Origin: an uncultured Oscillospiraceae bacterium
GTDB lineage: Bacteria; Bacillota; Clostridia; Oscillospirales; Oscillospiraceae
Length of the DNA stretch: 8,545 nt
Direction: 5' to 3'
NCBI GenBank assembly: GCA_910584835.1
Contig: CAJUEG010000097.1
Span: 1 to 8,545 of the forward strand
The position numbers and the translations under genes are program-made. Below, in pieces: positions 1 through 5,893 of the stretch. Within the stretch, counting starts at the first letter, position 1; every line of letters begins with the position of its first letter. The notes beneath the pieces were generated by a model. That model saw only the letters and a program-made list of their open reading frames with translations, did no database searches and was not told the origin of the DNA.

Positions 1-377
1 GCTCCCGCCCCCAGGGCCAGCGCCCCGCCGGACAGCCCGGCCAGCAGCGCGTGGCTTTCGCTGGTGGGCAGGCCGAACCGCCATGCCGCCACCGCCCACA
101 GCACAATGGACAGCAGCGCGGCGTTGAGGGCGGCGGCCGCGCCGCGGGGGTCGGCAAAGCGGACCAGCCGGCCGATGGTGTCCGCCACAGCGGGGAAGCA
201 CAGGCAGGCCGCCGCCGCGCCGATCAGGTTGAACGCCGCCGCCATCCACACGCCCCGGCGGAAGGACATGGCCCCGGAGCCGACGGCGGTGGCGATGGCG
301 CCCGGCGCGTCGGTCCAGCCGTTGACAAAGATGACCGCCAGCACCAGCAGGCGGGCCAGATGAACGCTCAAGGTCAT
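1..377 (-). CDS. PiT-family inorganic phosphate transporter, N-terminal part (cut by window edge)
   Basis: Inner-membrane phosphate (or phosphate/sulfate-type) permease; only the first 125 residues are present and the gene runs off the left edge. Seen: residues 19-38 contain NGWTDAPGAIATAVG, matching the PiT N-terminal signature (usual form NGxxDxxNAIAT.VG), and residues 102-117 contain GLPTSESHALLAGLSG, matching the second PiT signature (GLPxSxTHxxxGxxxG). Hydrophobic stretches near residues 8-20, 43-64, 84-100 and 108-125 fit membrane helices. The ATG at 377-375 is chosen because GGAGGGAG lies just upstream on the minus strand (positions 399-392). Ala/Gly-rich, high-GC coding is normal for this genome. 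The gene is divergent from the dGTPase-like gene; a DUF47/PhoU-like partner, common beside PiT genes, would lie outside the window if present. Transport function is inferred from family motifs; substrate specificity is not visible. Confidence 0.85.
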   Translation of the reverse strand, partial: MTLSVHLARLLVLAVIFVNGWTDAPGAIATAVGSGAMSFRRGVWMAAAFNLIGAAAACLCFPAVADTIGRLVRFADPRGAAAALNAALLSIVLWAVAAWRFGLPTSESHALLAGLSGGALALGAG

Positions 378-381
378 GGCA

Positions 382-399
382 CTCCCTCCCCGGAGGGAG
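382..399 (-). promoter_or_regulatory. Inverted repeat containing the transporter's Shine-Dalgarno
   Basis: On the minus strand CTCCCTCC, two bases, then GGAGGGAG form an 18-bp perfect inverted repeat. The 3' arm is the ribosome binding site of the phosphate transporter, ending about 14 bases before its ATG. In RNA a 7-bp stem with a 4-nt loop could hide the Shine-Dalgarno. The structure is seen directly; a regulatory role is inference. Confidence 0.4.
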
Positions 400-453
400 A
401 CTATGAGGGCCGGAAGAAAAATATGTGAGAAAATTCAAAAACAAAAAAGGATT

Positions 454-482
454 TTGAACGCGGACGCAGTATAAGTTATAGA
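454..482 (+). promoter_or_regulatory. Candidate sigma-A promoter for the dGTPase-like gene
   Basis: TTGAAC (454-459) and TATAGA (477-482) are separated by 17 bp in an AT-rich stretch that contrasts with the GC-rich surroundings. Each hexamer matches 4 of 6 consensus positions. The predicted transcript start near 489 leaves about 35 bases before the ATG at 524, including the AAGGGGAGG ribosome binding site. This is the best candidate in the divergent intergenic region; no comparably good promoter was found for the transporter on the other strand. Confidence 0.4.
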
Positions 483-523
483 CAGCGATTTTGCCTTCTA
501 CAAAACAAGGGGAGGGAAACGGT

Positions 524-1534
524 ATGGAGCAAACCATCCGGGAACGCACCGAGGCCCTGGAGCGCCAAACCCTGTCGCCCCGGGCCTGCCTGTCTGCCGA
601 CTCCAGGGGGAGGCCGAGGGAGATCGCGCCCTGCCCCATGCGCACCTGCTTCCAGCGGGACGTGGACCGGGTGGTCCACTGCAAGTCCTTCCGGCGGCTG
701 AAGCACAAGACCCAGGTGTTCCTCCAGCCGGAGGGGGACCATTACCGCACCCGGATGACCCACACCCTGGAGGTGTCCCGCATCGCCCGGACCATGGCCC
801 GGGGGCTGGGCCTGAACGAGGACCTCACCGAGGCCGCCGCCCTGGCCCACGACCTGGGCCACACCCCTTTCGGACACGCCGGGGAGCGGGCGCTGTCCCG
901 GATGGTGAAGGGGGGGTTCCGCCATTACGAGCAGTCCCTGCGGGTGGTGGACCGGCTGGAGAACGAGGGGGCGGGGCTGAACCTGTCCCACGAGGTGCGC
1001 TCCGGCATCCTGTGCCACACCAAGGGGCCGGAGGCGGACACCCTGGAGGGCCAGCTGGTGCGCTTTGCCGACCAGATCGCCTACATAAACCACGACATCG
1101 ACGACGCCATGCGGGGGGGCATCATCTACCCCACCGACATTCCCATTCGTATCTCCCAGACCCTGGGATTTACCCATGGGGAGCGCATTGAAACGCTGAC
1201 CATGGACATCATCCGGGAGAGCGCGGAGGGAGAGCTGATCCGCCAGTCGGATTCGGTGGCCCGGGCCATGCAGGAGCTGAAGGACTTCATGTTTGAGTTC
1301 GTCTACTTCAACCCGAGGGCAAAAGGGGAGGAGGGCAAGGCGGAGGACATGATCTGCCTGCTGTACGAATACTATCTAAAGCATGAGGACAAGCTGCCCA
1401 CGGAATACCAGAACATCCTGATGCGGGAGGGGAAGGAACGGGCGGCGCTGGATTACATTGCCGGAATGACAGATACCTATGCGGTGGAGCAGTTCGGCAA
1501 CCTGTTCATCCCAAAGGGATGGGTGGTGAAATAG
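524..1534 (+). CDS. dgt: Deoxyguanosinetriphosphate triphosphohydrolase-like HD-domain protein
   Basis: Predicted to hydrolyse dNTPs to deoxynucleosides plus triphosphate, acting in the cytoplasm on nucleotide pools. The protein is 336 residues, the normal size of the short Gram-positive dGTPase-like proteins (about 330-340). Seen: an N-terminal CFQRDVDRVVHCKSFRRLKHKTQV block (residues 42-65, typical of the family), then HD-domain metal ligands H80 (MTHTLEV), H109-D110 (LAHDLGHTPFGHAGE) and D183 in FADQIAYINHDIDDA. The ATG at 524 is preferred to the upstream in-frame TTG at 491 because AAGGGGAGG lies 8 nt before it and falls inside the longer reading frame. It is the first of a same-strand series with yigZ, dnaG and rpoD; a dgt-dnaG-rpoD order is common in Clostridia. 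The stop codon overlaps the first copy of a 33-bp direct repeat. Substrate range (dGTP or all dNTPs, often allosteric) cannot be read from sequence. Confidence 0.9.
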   Translation: MEQTIRERTEALERQTLSPRACLSADSRGRPREIAPCPMRTCFQRDVDRVVHCKSFRRLKHKTQVFLQPEGDHYRTRMTHTLEVSRIARTMARGLGLNEDLTEAAALAHDLGHTPFGHAGERALSRMVKGGFRHYEQSLRVVDRLENEGAGLNLSHEVRSGILCHTKGPEADTLEGQLVRFADQIAYINHDIDDAMRGGIIYPTDIPIRISQTLGFTHGERIETLTMDIIRESAEGELIRQSDSVARAMQELKDFMFEFVYFNPRAKGEEGKAEDMICLLYEYYLKHEDKLPTEYQNILMREGKERAALDYIAGMTDTYAVEQFGNLFIPKGWVVK

Positions 1535-1565
1535 AAGCGCGGAGCCGTCGTGAGCAGCGCGGATG
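1533..1565 (+). repeat. 33-bp direct repeat, copy 1, overlapping the dgt stop codon
   Basis: The 33 bases beginning AGAAGCGCGGAGCCGTCG occur again, identical, at 1668-1700, 135 bp away. The first two bases are the last two of the dgt stop codon. The sequence between the copies is GC-rich and carries degenerate GCGGAGCGNAGC-like words (near 1565-1577, 1623-1637 and 1651-1659), giving a low-complexity block. No transposase or terminal inverted repeats are visible. Confidence 0.85.
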
Positions 1566-1667
1566 GAGCGCAGCGAGGGGAAAAGCCGAGGGCCCACGCA
1601 GAGGGACAGGGTTTTGCCCGAGGCGGAGCGAAGCCGCGCGTCGCGAACAGGCGGAGCGTGACAGCGG

Positions 1668-1700
1668 AGAAGCGCGGAGCCGTCGTGAGCAGCGCGGATG
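1668..1700 (+). repeat. 33-bp direct repeat, copy 2
   Basis: Exact second copy of 1533-1565. It ends 69 bases before yigZ. The reading frames that stay open across this region encode only Arg/Glu/Ala-rich low-complexity sequence with no recognisable domain or convincing ribosome binding site, so the 1535-1769 gap is treated as non-coding. Confidence 0.85.
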
Positions 1701-1723
1701 AGCTTCAGTTCGTCAAAACAGGC

Positions 1724-1754
1724 CCCCGCAAAGCTGCCCTGTGGCTTTGCGGGG
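1724..1754 (+). promoter_or_regulatory. Stem-loop immediately upstream of the yigZ ribosome binding site
   Basis: CCCCGCAAAGC (1724-1734) and GCTTTGCGGGG (1744-1754) are perfect 11-bp complementary arms with a 9-nt loop. The right arm runs directly into AGAGGAG, the Shine-Dalgarno of yigZ. No T-run follows, so it is not a classical intrinsic terminator. It could stabilise the 5' end, mark a processing site, or affect translation initiation; role unknown. Confidence 0.55.
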
Positions 1755-1769
1755 AGAGGAGAAGCAAGG

Positions 1770-2396
1770 ATGACAGAGTATCTGATCCCAGCCCGGCCCT
1801 CCGAGGCGGAGTTCACCGAGAAGCGCTCCACCTTCATCGGCCACGTCTTTCCGGTGGAGACGGAGGAGGAGGCCCGGGAGCGCATCGGCGAGGTGAAAAA
1901 GAGGTATCACGACGCCCGGCACAACTGCTGGTGCTACCTCCTCAAGGACGGCCCGGTGCGCTACTCCGACGACGGCGAGCCCCAGGGCACCGCCGGCCAG
2001 CCCATGCTGTCGGTGTTCCAGAAGGAGGGCGTCACCAACGTGTGCTGCGTGGTGACCCGGTACTTCGGCGGCATTCTGCTGGGGGCGGGGGGCCTGGCGC
2101 GGGCCTATACCAAAGGCGCCAAGGACGCGCTGGACGCCGCCGGCGTGTCCGCCGTCCGCCGGTGGGTGGAGCTGGCGGTGGACTGCCCCTACAGCTTTTT
2201 GGAGCGGGTCAAGCTGGCCTGCGCCGCCCTGGGCGGCGCGGTGGGGGATATTGAGTACGCCGCCGCCGTCACCGTCCACGTCCTGCTGCCCGGGGGGAGC
2301 GCGGAAAGGTTCCAGGCCCAGATGACCGAGCTGTCCGCCGGGAATTTTTCCGCGGTGGAGCTGGGAGAGGTGTTCCGCGCGGCCCCGCCGGGATAA
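1770..2396 (+). CDS. YigZ/YvyE family protein (UPF0029, IMPACT N-terminal domain)
   Basis: Cytoplasmic protein of 208 residues, the usual length for the bacterial YigZ/YvyE family (about 200-215). Seen: the IMPACT/UPF0029 N-terminal domain (about residues 15-125) with signature YSDDGEPQGTAGQPML (65-80) and VVTRYFGGILLGAGGLARAY (94-113); the rest (about 140-200) fits the small C-terminal DUF1949 ferredoxin-like domain. ATG 1770 is chosen because AGGAG (1757-1761) sits 8 nt upstream; the longer in-frame extension to 1698 runs through repeat and hairpin sequence. The family is linked by homology with eukaryotic IMPACT to translation regulation, but its biochemical role in bacteria is not settled. 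Placement between dgt and dnaG is unusual. It is followed by its own terminator (2453-2485), so it need not be strongly co-transcribed with dnaG. Confidence 0.9.
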   Translation: MTEYLIPARPSEAEFTEKRSTFIGHVFPVETEEEARERIGEVKKRYHDARHNCWCYLLKDGPVRYSDDGEPQGTAGQPMLSVFQKEGVTNVCCVVTRYFGGILLGAGGLARAYTKGAKDALDAAGVSAVRRWVELAVDCPYSFLERVKLACAALGGAVGDIEYAAAVTVHVLLPGGSAERFQAQMTELSAGNFSAVELGEVFRAAPPG

Positions 2397-2452
2397 GCTC
2401 CGCGCCGTCCGCGTCCGCCGATGGCGAAAGCGCGGCTTTGCCGCCCCTCTTC

Positions 2453-2485
2453 GCCCCAGAAAGCCGAAGGACGGCTTTTTGGGGC
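2453..2485 (+). terminator. Intrinsic terminator after yigZ
   Basis: GCCCCAGAAAGCCG (2453-2466), loop AAGGA, then CGGCTTTTTGGGGC (2472-2485) pair over 14 positions with one G-U. The core AAGCCG-AAGGA-CGGCTT followed by TTT (2476-2480 is TTTTT) is a typical terminator. A smaller hairpin, GCGGC-TTT-GCCGC (2432-2444), lies just upstream. It separates yigZ from dnaG, so dnaG is expected to have its own promoter in 2486-2543 or depend on read-through; no convincing promoter hexamers were found there. Confidence 0.65.
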
Positions 2486-2556
2486 CCTATGCGGAGTTAA
2501 ATTCCAAAAACAGTGATAAAGCAGGGCAAAATTGGCTATTATCAGGAGGTGAGACC

Positions 2557-4338
2557 ATGGCCATACCCGAATCGTTCCTGGATGAGCTGAACAGCCGGGT
2601 GAATATTGTGGACGTGGTCTCGTCCTATCTGCCCCTGACCAAGAAGGGGGCCAACTACTGGGGGCTGTGCCCCTTCCACCACGAAAAGACCCCCTCCTTT
2701 TCCGTCAACGAGGCCAAGCAGATCTTCCACTGCTTCGGCTGCGGCAAAGGGGGCGGCCCCATCCGCTTCGTGATGGAGATGGACAGCCTGCCCTTCCCGG
2801 AGGCGGTGCGCAAGCTGGCCCAGCAGGAGGGGATGGAGGTGCCGGACGACAGCCCCGGCGACGGGGCCTGGCGGGAGAAGCGCAGGCGCATTCTGGAGCT
2901 CAACCGGGAGGCCGCCCGGTTCTACCGCTCCATGCTGTCCGACCCCAGGGGGGCGGCGGTGGCGTCCTACATCCGGGACAAACGGCGCATCAGCCCCAAG
3001 TTTTCCGCCCGGTTCGGCCTGGGGGCCGCGCCGGAGGGCTGGGACAGCCTCATCACTGCCATGCGGGAAAAGGGATACGGCAAGGCCGACCTCATCGACG
3101 CGGGGCTGGCGGTGGCGGGGAAAAACGGCGGCGTGTACGACAAGTACCGCAACCGCCTGATGCTGCCGGTGATCGACGTGCGGGGGGATGTGATCGGCTT
3201 CACCAGCCGGGTGATGGACGACTCCACCCCCAAGTACCTCAACACCCCGGAGACCGCCATTTTTAAAAAGCGGTCCATCCTGTACGGCATCAACTACGCG
3301 AAAAACACCAAACGGCCCAACTTTATTTTGGTGGAGGGCAATATCGATGTCATCACCCTCCACCAGGCGGGCTTTGACAACACGGTGGCCACCATGGGCA
3401 CCGCCCTCACCGAGGACCACGTGCGGCTGCTGGAGCGGTACACCAAGGAGCTGGTGCTGTGCTACGACAACGACGCCGCCGGGGAGGACGCCACCCAGCG
3501 CTCCATCGCCCTGCTGAAGAATTCGGAGGTGGCCGTCAAGGTGCTGCGGCTGCCCAACAGGCAGCTGCCCGACGGGACCATGGGCAAGCAGGACGCGGAC
3601 GACTACATCAAAAACTTCGGCCCCGGGGCCTTTGAGGGATTGATGAACCAGAGCGCCAACTCGGCGGAATACCGCCTGGGCGTGGTGCGGGGGCAGTTTG
3701 ACCTGAGCCGGGACGACCAGCGCGCCGCCTATCTTCAGGCGGCGGCGGAGGTGATCGCCGGCCTGCCCAGCCCCGTGGAGCGGGAGGTGTACGCCGGGCG
3801 GTGCGCCGAGGAGGCGAGGGTGTCCAAGGAGGCGGTGATGCAGGAGGCGGAGCGGCTGCGGGGCAAGCGGCGCCGGGCGGCCCAAAAGCAGGAGGAGCGG
3901 CAGAACCTGGCCCCCGCCCGGCAGCTCCAGCCCAAGAGCCGGGAGCTGCGCTACGCCAACGTCCGTTCCGCCCGGGCGGAGGAGGGGGTGCTGCGGGTGG
4001 TGCTGCTGGACCCGGAGCTGTTCGGGGAACTGGACGGGCTGGAACCGGAGCACTTTTCCGCCCCCCACCTGGGCAGGGCGTATGACCTGCTGCGCCGGCG
4101 GTGGCGGGAGGGCAGAAGCGTCGCCCTCCCGGCGCTGGAGGGGCAGCTGTCCCCGGAGGAGCTGGACGAGCTGACCGCGGTGGTCCAGCAGCCACAGGCC
4201 CGGAACACCGCCCGGGAGGCGCTGGAGGACTGCAGGCAGACCATCCTTGCGGAGTGCCGCAGGGGGGATATACATAGCGCGGAGGACCTGAACGGGTTAC
4301 AGCAGGCGCTGAAACAGAAAAAAGCCTATGGAGGATGA
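2557..4338 (+). CDS. dnaG: DNA primase DnaG
   Basis: Synthesises RNA primers for lagging-strand and initiation synthesis at the replication fork, working with the replicative helicase DnaB/DnaC. The protein is 593 residues, normal for the family (about 580-620). Domains in order: zinc-binding domain with C38-P-F-H41 and C59-F-G-C62; catalytic core from about residue 110, including YRNRLMLPVID (198-207) and GFTSR (214-218); Toprim with E260 in FILVEGNIDV and D304/D306 in CYDNDAAG; a basic linker around 410-440; and a helicase-binding C-terminal domain from about 450. ATG 2557 is preferred because AGGAGGTGA (2544-2552) lies just upstream; the frame extends to 2479, but that part is terminator sequence. 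The stop is only 7 bases before the rpoD ATG, and the rpoD Shine-Dalgarno lies inside the dnaG end, so the two are co-transcribed. The Toprim motif reads VEGNIDV where VEGYMDV is more usual; the metal ligands are kept. Confidence 0.97.
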   Translation: MAIPESFLDELNSRVNIVDVVSSYLPLTKKGANYWGLCPFHHEKTPSFSVNEAKQIFHCFGCGKGGGPIRFVMEMDSLPFPEAVRKLAQQEGMEVPDDSPGDGAWREKRRRILELNREAARFYRSMLSDPRGAAVASYIRDKRRISPKFSARFGLGAAPEGWDSLITAMREKGYGKADLIDAGLAVAGKNGGVYDKYRNRLMLPVIDVRGDVIGFTSRVMDDSTPKYLNTPETAIFKKRSILYGINYAKNTKRPNFILVEGNIDVITLHQAGFDNTVATMGTALTEDHVRLLERYTKELVLCYDNDAAGEDATQRSIALLKNSEVAVKVLRLPNRQLPDGTMGKQDADDYIKNFGPGAFEGLMNQSANSAEYRLGVVRGQFDLSRDDQRAAYLQAAAEVIAGLPSPVEREVYAGRCAEEARVSKEAVMQEAERLRGKRRRAAQKQEERQNLAPARQLQPKSRELRYANVRSARAEEGVLRVVLLDPELFGELDGLEPEHFSAPHLGRAYDLLRRRWREGRSVALPALEGQLSPEELDELTAVVQQPQARNTAREALEDCRQTILAECRRGDIHSAEDLNGLQQALKQKKAYGG

Positions 4339-4345
4339 GCGACCA

Positions 4346-5650
4346 ATGAGTGAAAAGAAAAAGACCGTAAAAAAAGCGGACGCCGCGCCCCACACCCAGG
4401 CCAGCCCCGAGAAGCTGGAGGCGGCCAAGGCGGAGCTGGCCAAAATGATCGAGGGGGTCCAGAACGGCGAGAAGCTGCTGGAGCTCATCGATACCGGCTA
4501 TAAGAAGGGCAAGCTGTCCTCCGGCGAGATGATGGAGACGCTGGACTCCATCAGCCTGGAGAGCGACCAGATGGACAAGGTGTACGACGTGCTGGAAAAC
4601 CTGGGCATCGACACCGCCGGGGATGACTTTCCCCCCGAGCTGGAGGACGACATCCTTCCCCCCGTGGCCGAGCTGGAGGAGATCCCCGAGGAGGAGATCG
4701 TGGACCCCAATACCCTGGTGGACTCCTTTGCCATCGACGACCCGGTGCGGATGTACCTCAAGGAGATCGGCAAGGTGGACCTGCTCACCCCCGAGCGGGA
4801 GGTGGAGCTGGCCCAGGCCATGGGGGCCGGAGCGGCGGCCAGGGAGCAGCTGGAGGAGCTGGAAAAGTCCGGCGGGGAGATCCCGGAGGAGACGCTGAAG
4901 GAGCTGAAAAAGGCGATCAAGGAGGGCGAACGGGCCAAGCAGCAGCTGGCGGAGGCCAACCTTCGCCTTGTGGTGTCCATCGCCAAGCGGTACGTGGGCC
5001 GGGGAATGCTGTTCCTCGATCTGATCCAGGAGGGCAATCTGGGCCTTATCAAGGCGGTGGAGAAGTTTGACTATGTGAAGGGCTTCAAGTTTTCCACCTA
5101 TGCGACCTGGTGGATTCGCCAGGCGATTACCAGGGCCATTGCCGACCAGGCCCGGACCATCCGTATCCCGGTGCACATGGTGGAGACCATCAACAAGGTG
5201 ATCCGGGTGAACCGGCAGCTGCTCCAGGAGCTGGGCCACGACCCCAGCCCGGAGGAGACCGCCGAGGAGATGGGCATGCCGGTGGAGAAGGTGCGGGAGA
5301 TTTTGAAAATCGCCCAGGAGCCGGTATCCCTGGAGACCCCCATCGGCGAGGAGGAGGACAGCCACCTGGGCGACTTCATCCCCGACGAGGACGCCTCCGA
5401 GCCCTCCGAGGCCGCGTCCTTCACCCTGCTGAAGGAGCAGCTGGTGGACGTGCTGTCCACCCTCACCCCCCGGGAGGAGAAGGTGCTGCGGCTGCGCTTC
5501 GGCATCGAGGACGGGCGCACCCGCACCCTGGAAGAGGTGGGCAAGGAGTTCAACGTCACCCGGGAGCGCATCCGGCAGATTGAGGCCAAGGCCCTCAGAA
5601 AGCTGCGCCACCCCAGCCGCAGCAAGAAGCTGAAGGACTTTTTGAGCTGA
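4346..5650 (+). CDS. rpoD: Primary (housekeeping) RNA polymerase sigma factor RpoD/SigA
   Basis: Main sigma-70 subunit directing RNA polymerase to -10/-35 promoters. The protein is 434 residues. Seen: N-terminal region 1.1-like segment (about 22-92); region 1.2 (DDPVRMYLKEIG, 131-142); region 2 (LAEANLRLVVSIAKRYVGRG 201-220, FSTYATWWIRQAITRAIADQ 249-268), including the -10 recognition helix and melting aromatics; region 3 (about 280-345); region 4 (LTPREEKVLRLRFG 373-386, helix-turn-helix TLEEVGKEFNVTRERIRQIE 394-413); and the conserved end RHPSRSKKLKDFLS. ATG 4346 is preferred over ATG 4328 because GGAGG (4330-4334) precedes it and nothing suitable precedes 4328; the alternative would add six residues. 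An extra charged helical linker (about residues 161-195) separates regions 1.2 and 2.1 compared with Bacillus SigA. Co-transcribed with dnaG. The last 45 coding bases are repeated 200 bp downstream. Confidence 0.97.
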   Translation: MSEKKKTVKKADAAPHTQASPEKLEAAKAELAKMIEGVQNGEKLLELIDTGYKKGKLSSGEMMETLDSISLESDQMDKVYDVLENLGIDTAGDDFPPELEDDILPPVAELEEIPEEEIVDPNTLVDSFAIDDPVRMYLKEIGKVDLLTPEREVELAQAMGAGAAAREQLEELEKSGGEIPEETLKELKKAIKEGERAKQQLAEANLRLVVSIAKRYVGRGMLFLDLIQEGNLGLIKAVEKFDYVKGFKFSTYATWWIRQAITRAIADQARTIRIPVHMVETINKVIRVNRQLLQELGHDPSPEETAEEMGMPVEKVREILKIAQEPVSLETPIGEEEDSHLGDFIPDEDASEPSEAASFTLLKEQLVDVLSTLTPREEKVLRLRFGIEDGRTRTLEEVGKEFNVTRERIRQIEAKALRKLRHPSRSKKLKDFLS

Positions 5651-5656
5651 GAAGGG
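5605..5656 (+). repeat. rpoD 3'-end duplication, copy 1 (functional gene end)
   Basis: These 52 bases, encoding the terminal RHPSRSKKLKDFLS and stop plus six bases, recur at 5805-5856 with 4 differences (at 5626, 5635, 5642 and 5654). The three inside the coding part are all synonymous (AAG/AAA, AAG/AAA, TTG/CTG). Bases further upstream (before 5605 and before 5805) are unrelated, so this is not a simple tandem duplication. Confidence 0.9.
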
Positions 5657-5697
5657 AGCGGTACCGCAGCTGCTTTTAGAGGCGCAGCTTTCGGGGC

Positions 5698-5732
5698 CCC
5701 CATGCGAGCCCAGCGCAGCGGGTCGCATGGGG
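5698..5732 (+). repeat. Strong stem-loop inside the rpoD-terminator insert
   Basis: CCCCATGCGA (5698-5707) and TCGCATGGGG (5723-5732) are perfectly complementary over 10 bp; CCC (5709-5711) and GGG (5720-5722) can extend the stem. The right arm continues into AGAGGAGG, a Shine-Dalgarno-like sequence, as in the hairpin before yigZ. Two weaker hairpins flank it: AGCTGC/GCAGCT (5668-5673/5684-5689) and CTTTCGC/GCGAAAG (5759-5765/5776-5782). No T-tract follows, so it is not a normal terminator. Function unknown; it may be part of a dispersed intergenic repeat. Confidence 0.55.
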
Positions 5733-5804
5733 AGAGGAGGGGCGGCGGAATGAATGAGCTTTCGCAAAGGCGGAAGCGAAAGATATGGAGCCAGCCCCGA
5801 CGAC

Positions 5805-5856
5805 GCGCCACCCCAGCCGCAGCAAAAAGCTGAAAGACTTTCTGAGCTGAGAAAGG
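5805..5856 (+). repeat. rpoD 3'-end duplication, copy 2 (adjacent to the terminator)
   Basis: Second copy of 5605-5656, exactly 200 bp downstream and 48/52 identical. It still encodes the last 14 residues of RpoD and a stop, but in a different frame from the gene (200 is not a multiple of 3). It lies directly against the intrinsic terminator at 5854-5893, which suggests this is the original rpoD end and that the block before it was inserted or brought in with a replacement 3' end. Confidence 0.9.
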
Positions 5857-5893
5857 CCCCCGCTCACATGATGAGCGGGGGCCTCTGCCTTTT
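5854..5893 (+). terminator. Intrinsic terminator of rpoD, probably bidirectional
   Basis: AGGCCCCCGCTCA (5854-5866) and TGAGCGGGGGCCT (5872-5884) form a perfect 13-bp stem with a 5-nt loop, followed by CTGCCTTTT (T-run 5890-5893). Read on the minus strand the stem is followed by TTTCTC, so it may also end the convergent pseudouridine synthase transcript, whose stop codon (5894-5892) touches the T-run. Confidence 0.85.

Noticed and set aside
1533..1700. CRISPR or insertion sequence
   Set aside because: Only two repeat copies with one long spacer, no transposase or cas gene, and no terminal inverted repeats.
1519..1701. 60-codon Arg-rich frame across the direct repeats
   Set aside because: It starts inside dgt, lacks a ribosome binding site, and its repeated residues simply mirror the 33-bp DNA repeat.
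2537..2542. TATTAT as the -10 of dnaG
   Set aside because: It is immediately upstream of the ribosome binding site, which would put the transcript start within or after AGGAGG; no good -35 accompanies it.
2542..4275. 577-codon open frame antisense to dnaG
   Set aside because: A shadow of GC-rich codons; Pro/Gly/Leu/Val/His-rich translation with no domain, and no start signal. The opposite strand encodes a clear primase.
3608..5767. 719-codon open frame antisense to the end of dnaG and all of rpoD
   Set aside because: Low-complexity Leu/Gly/His/Pro-rich translation opposite two certain genes; an artefact of high GC.
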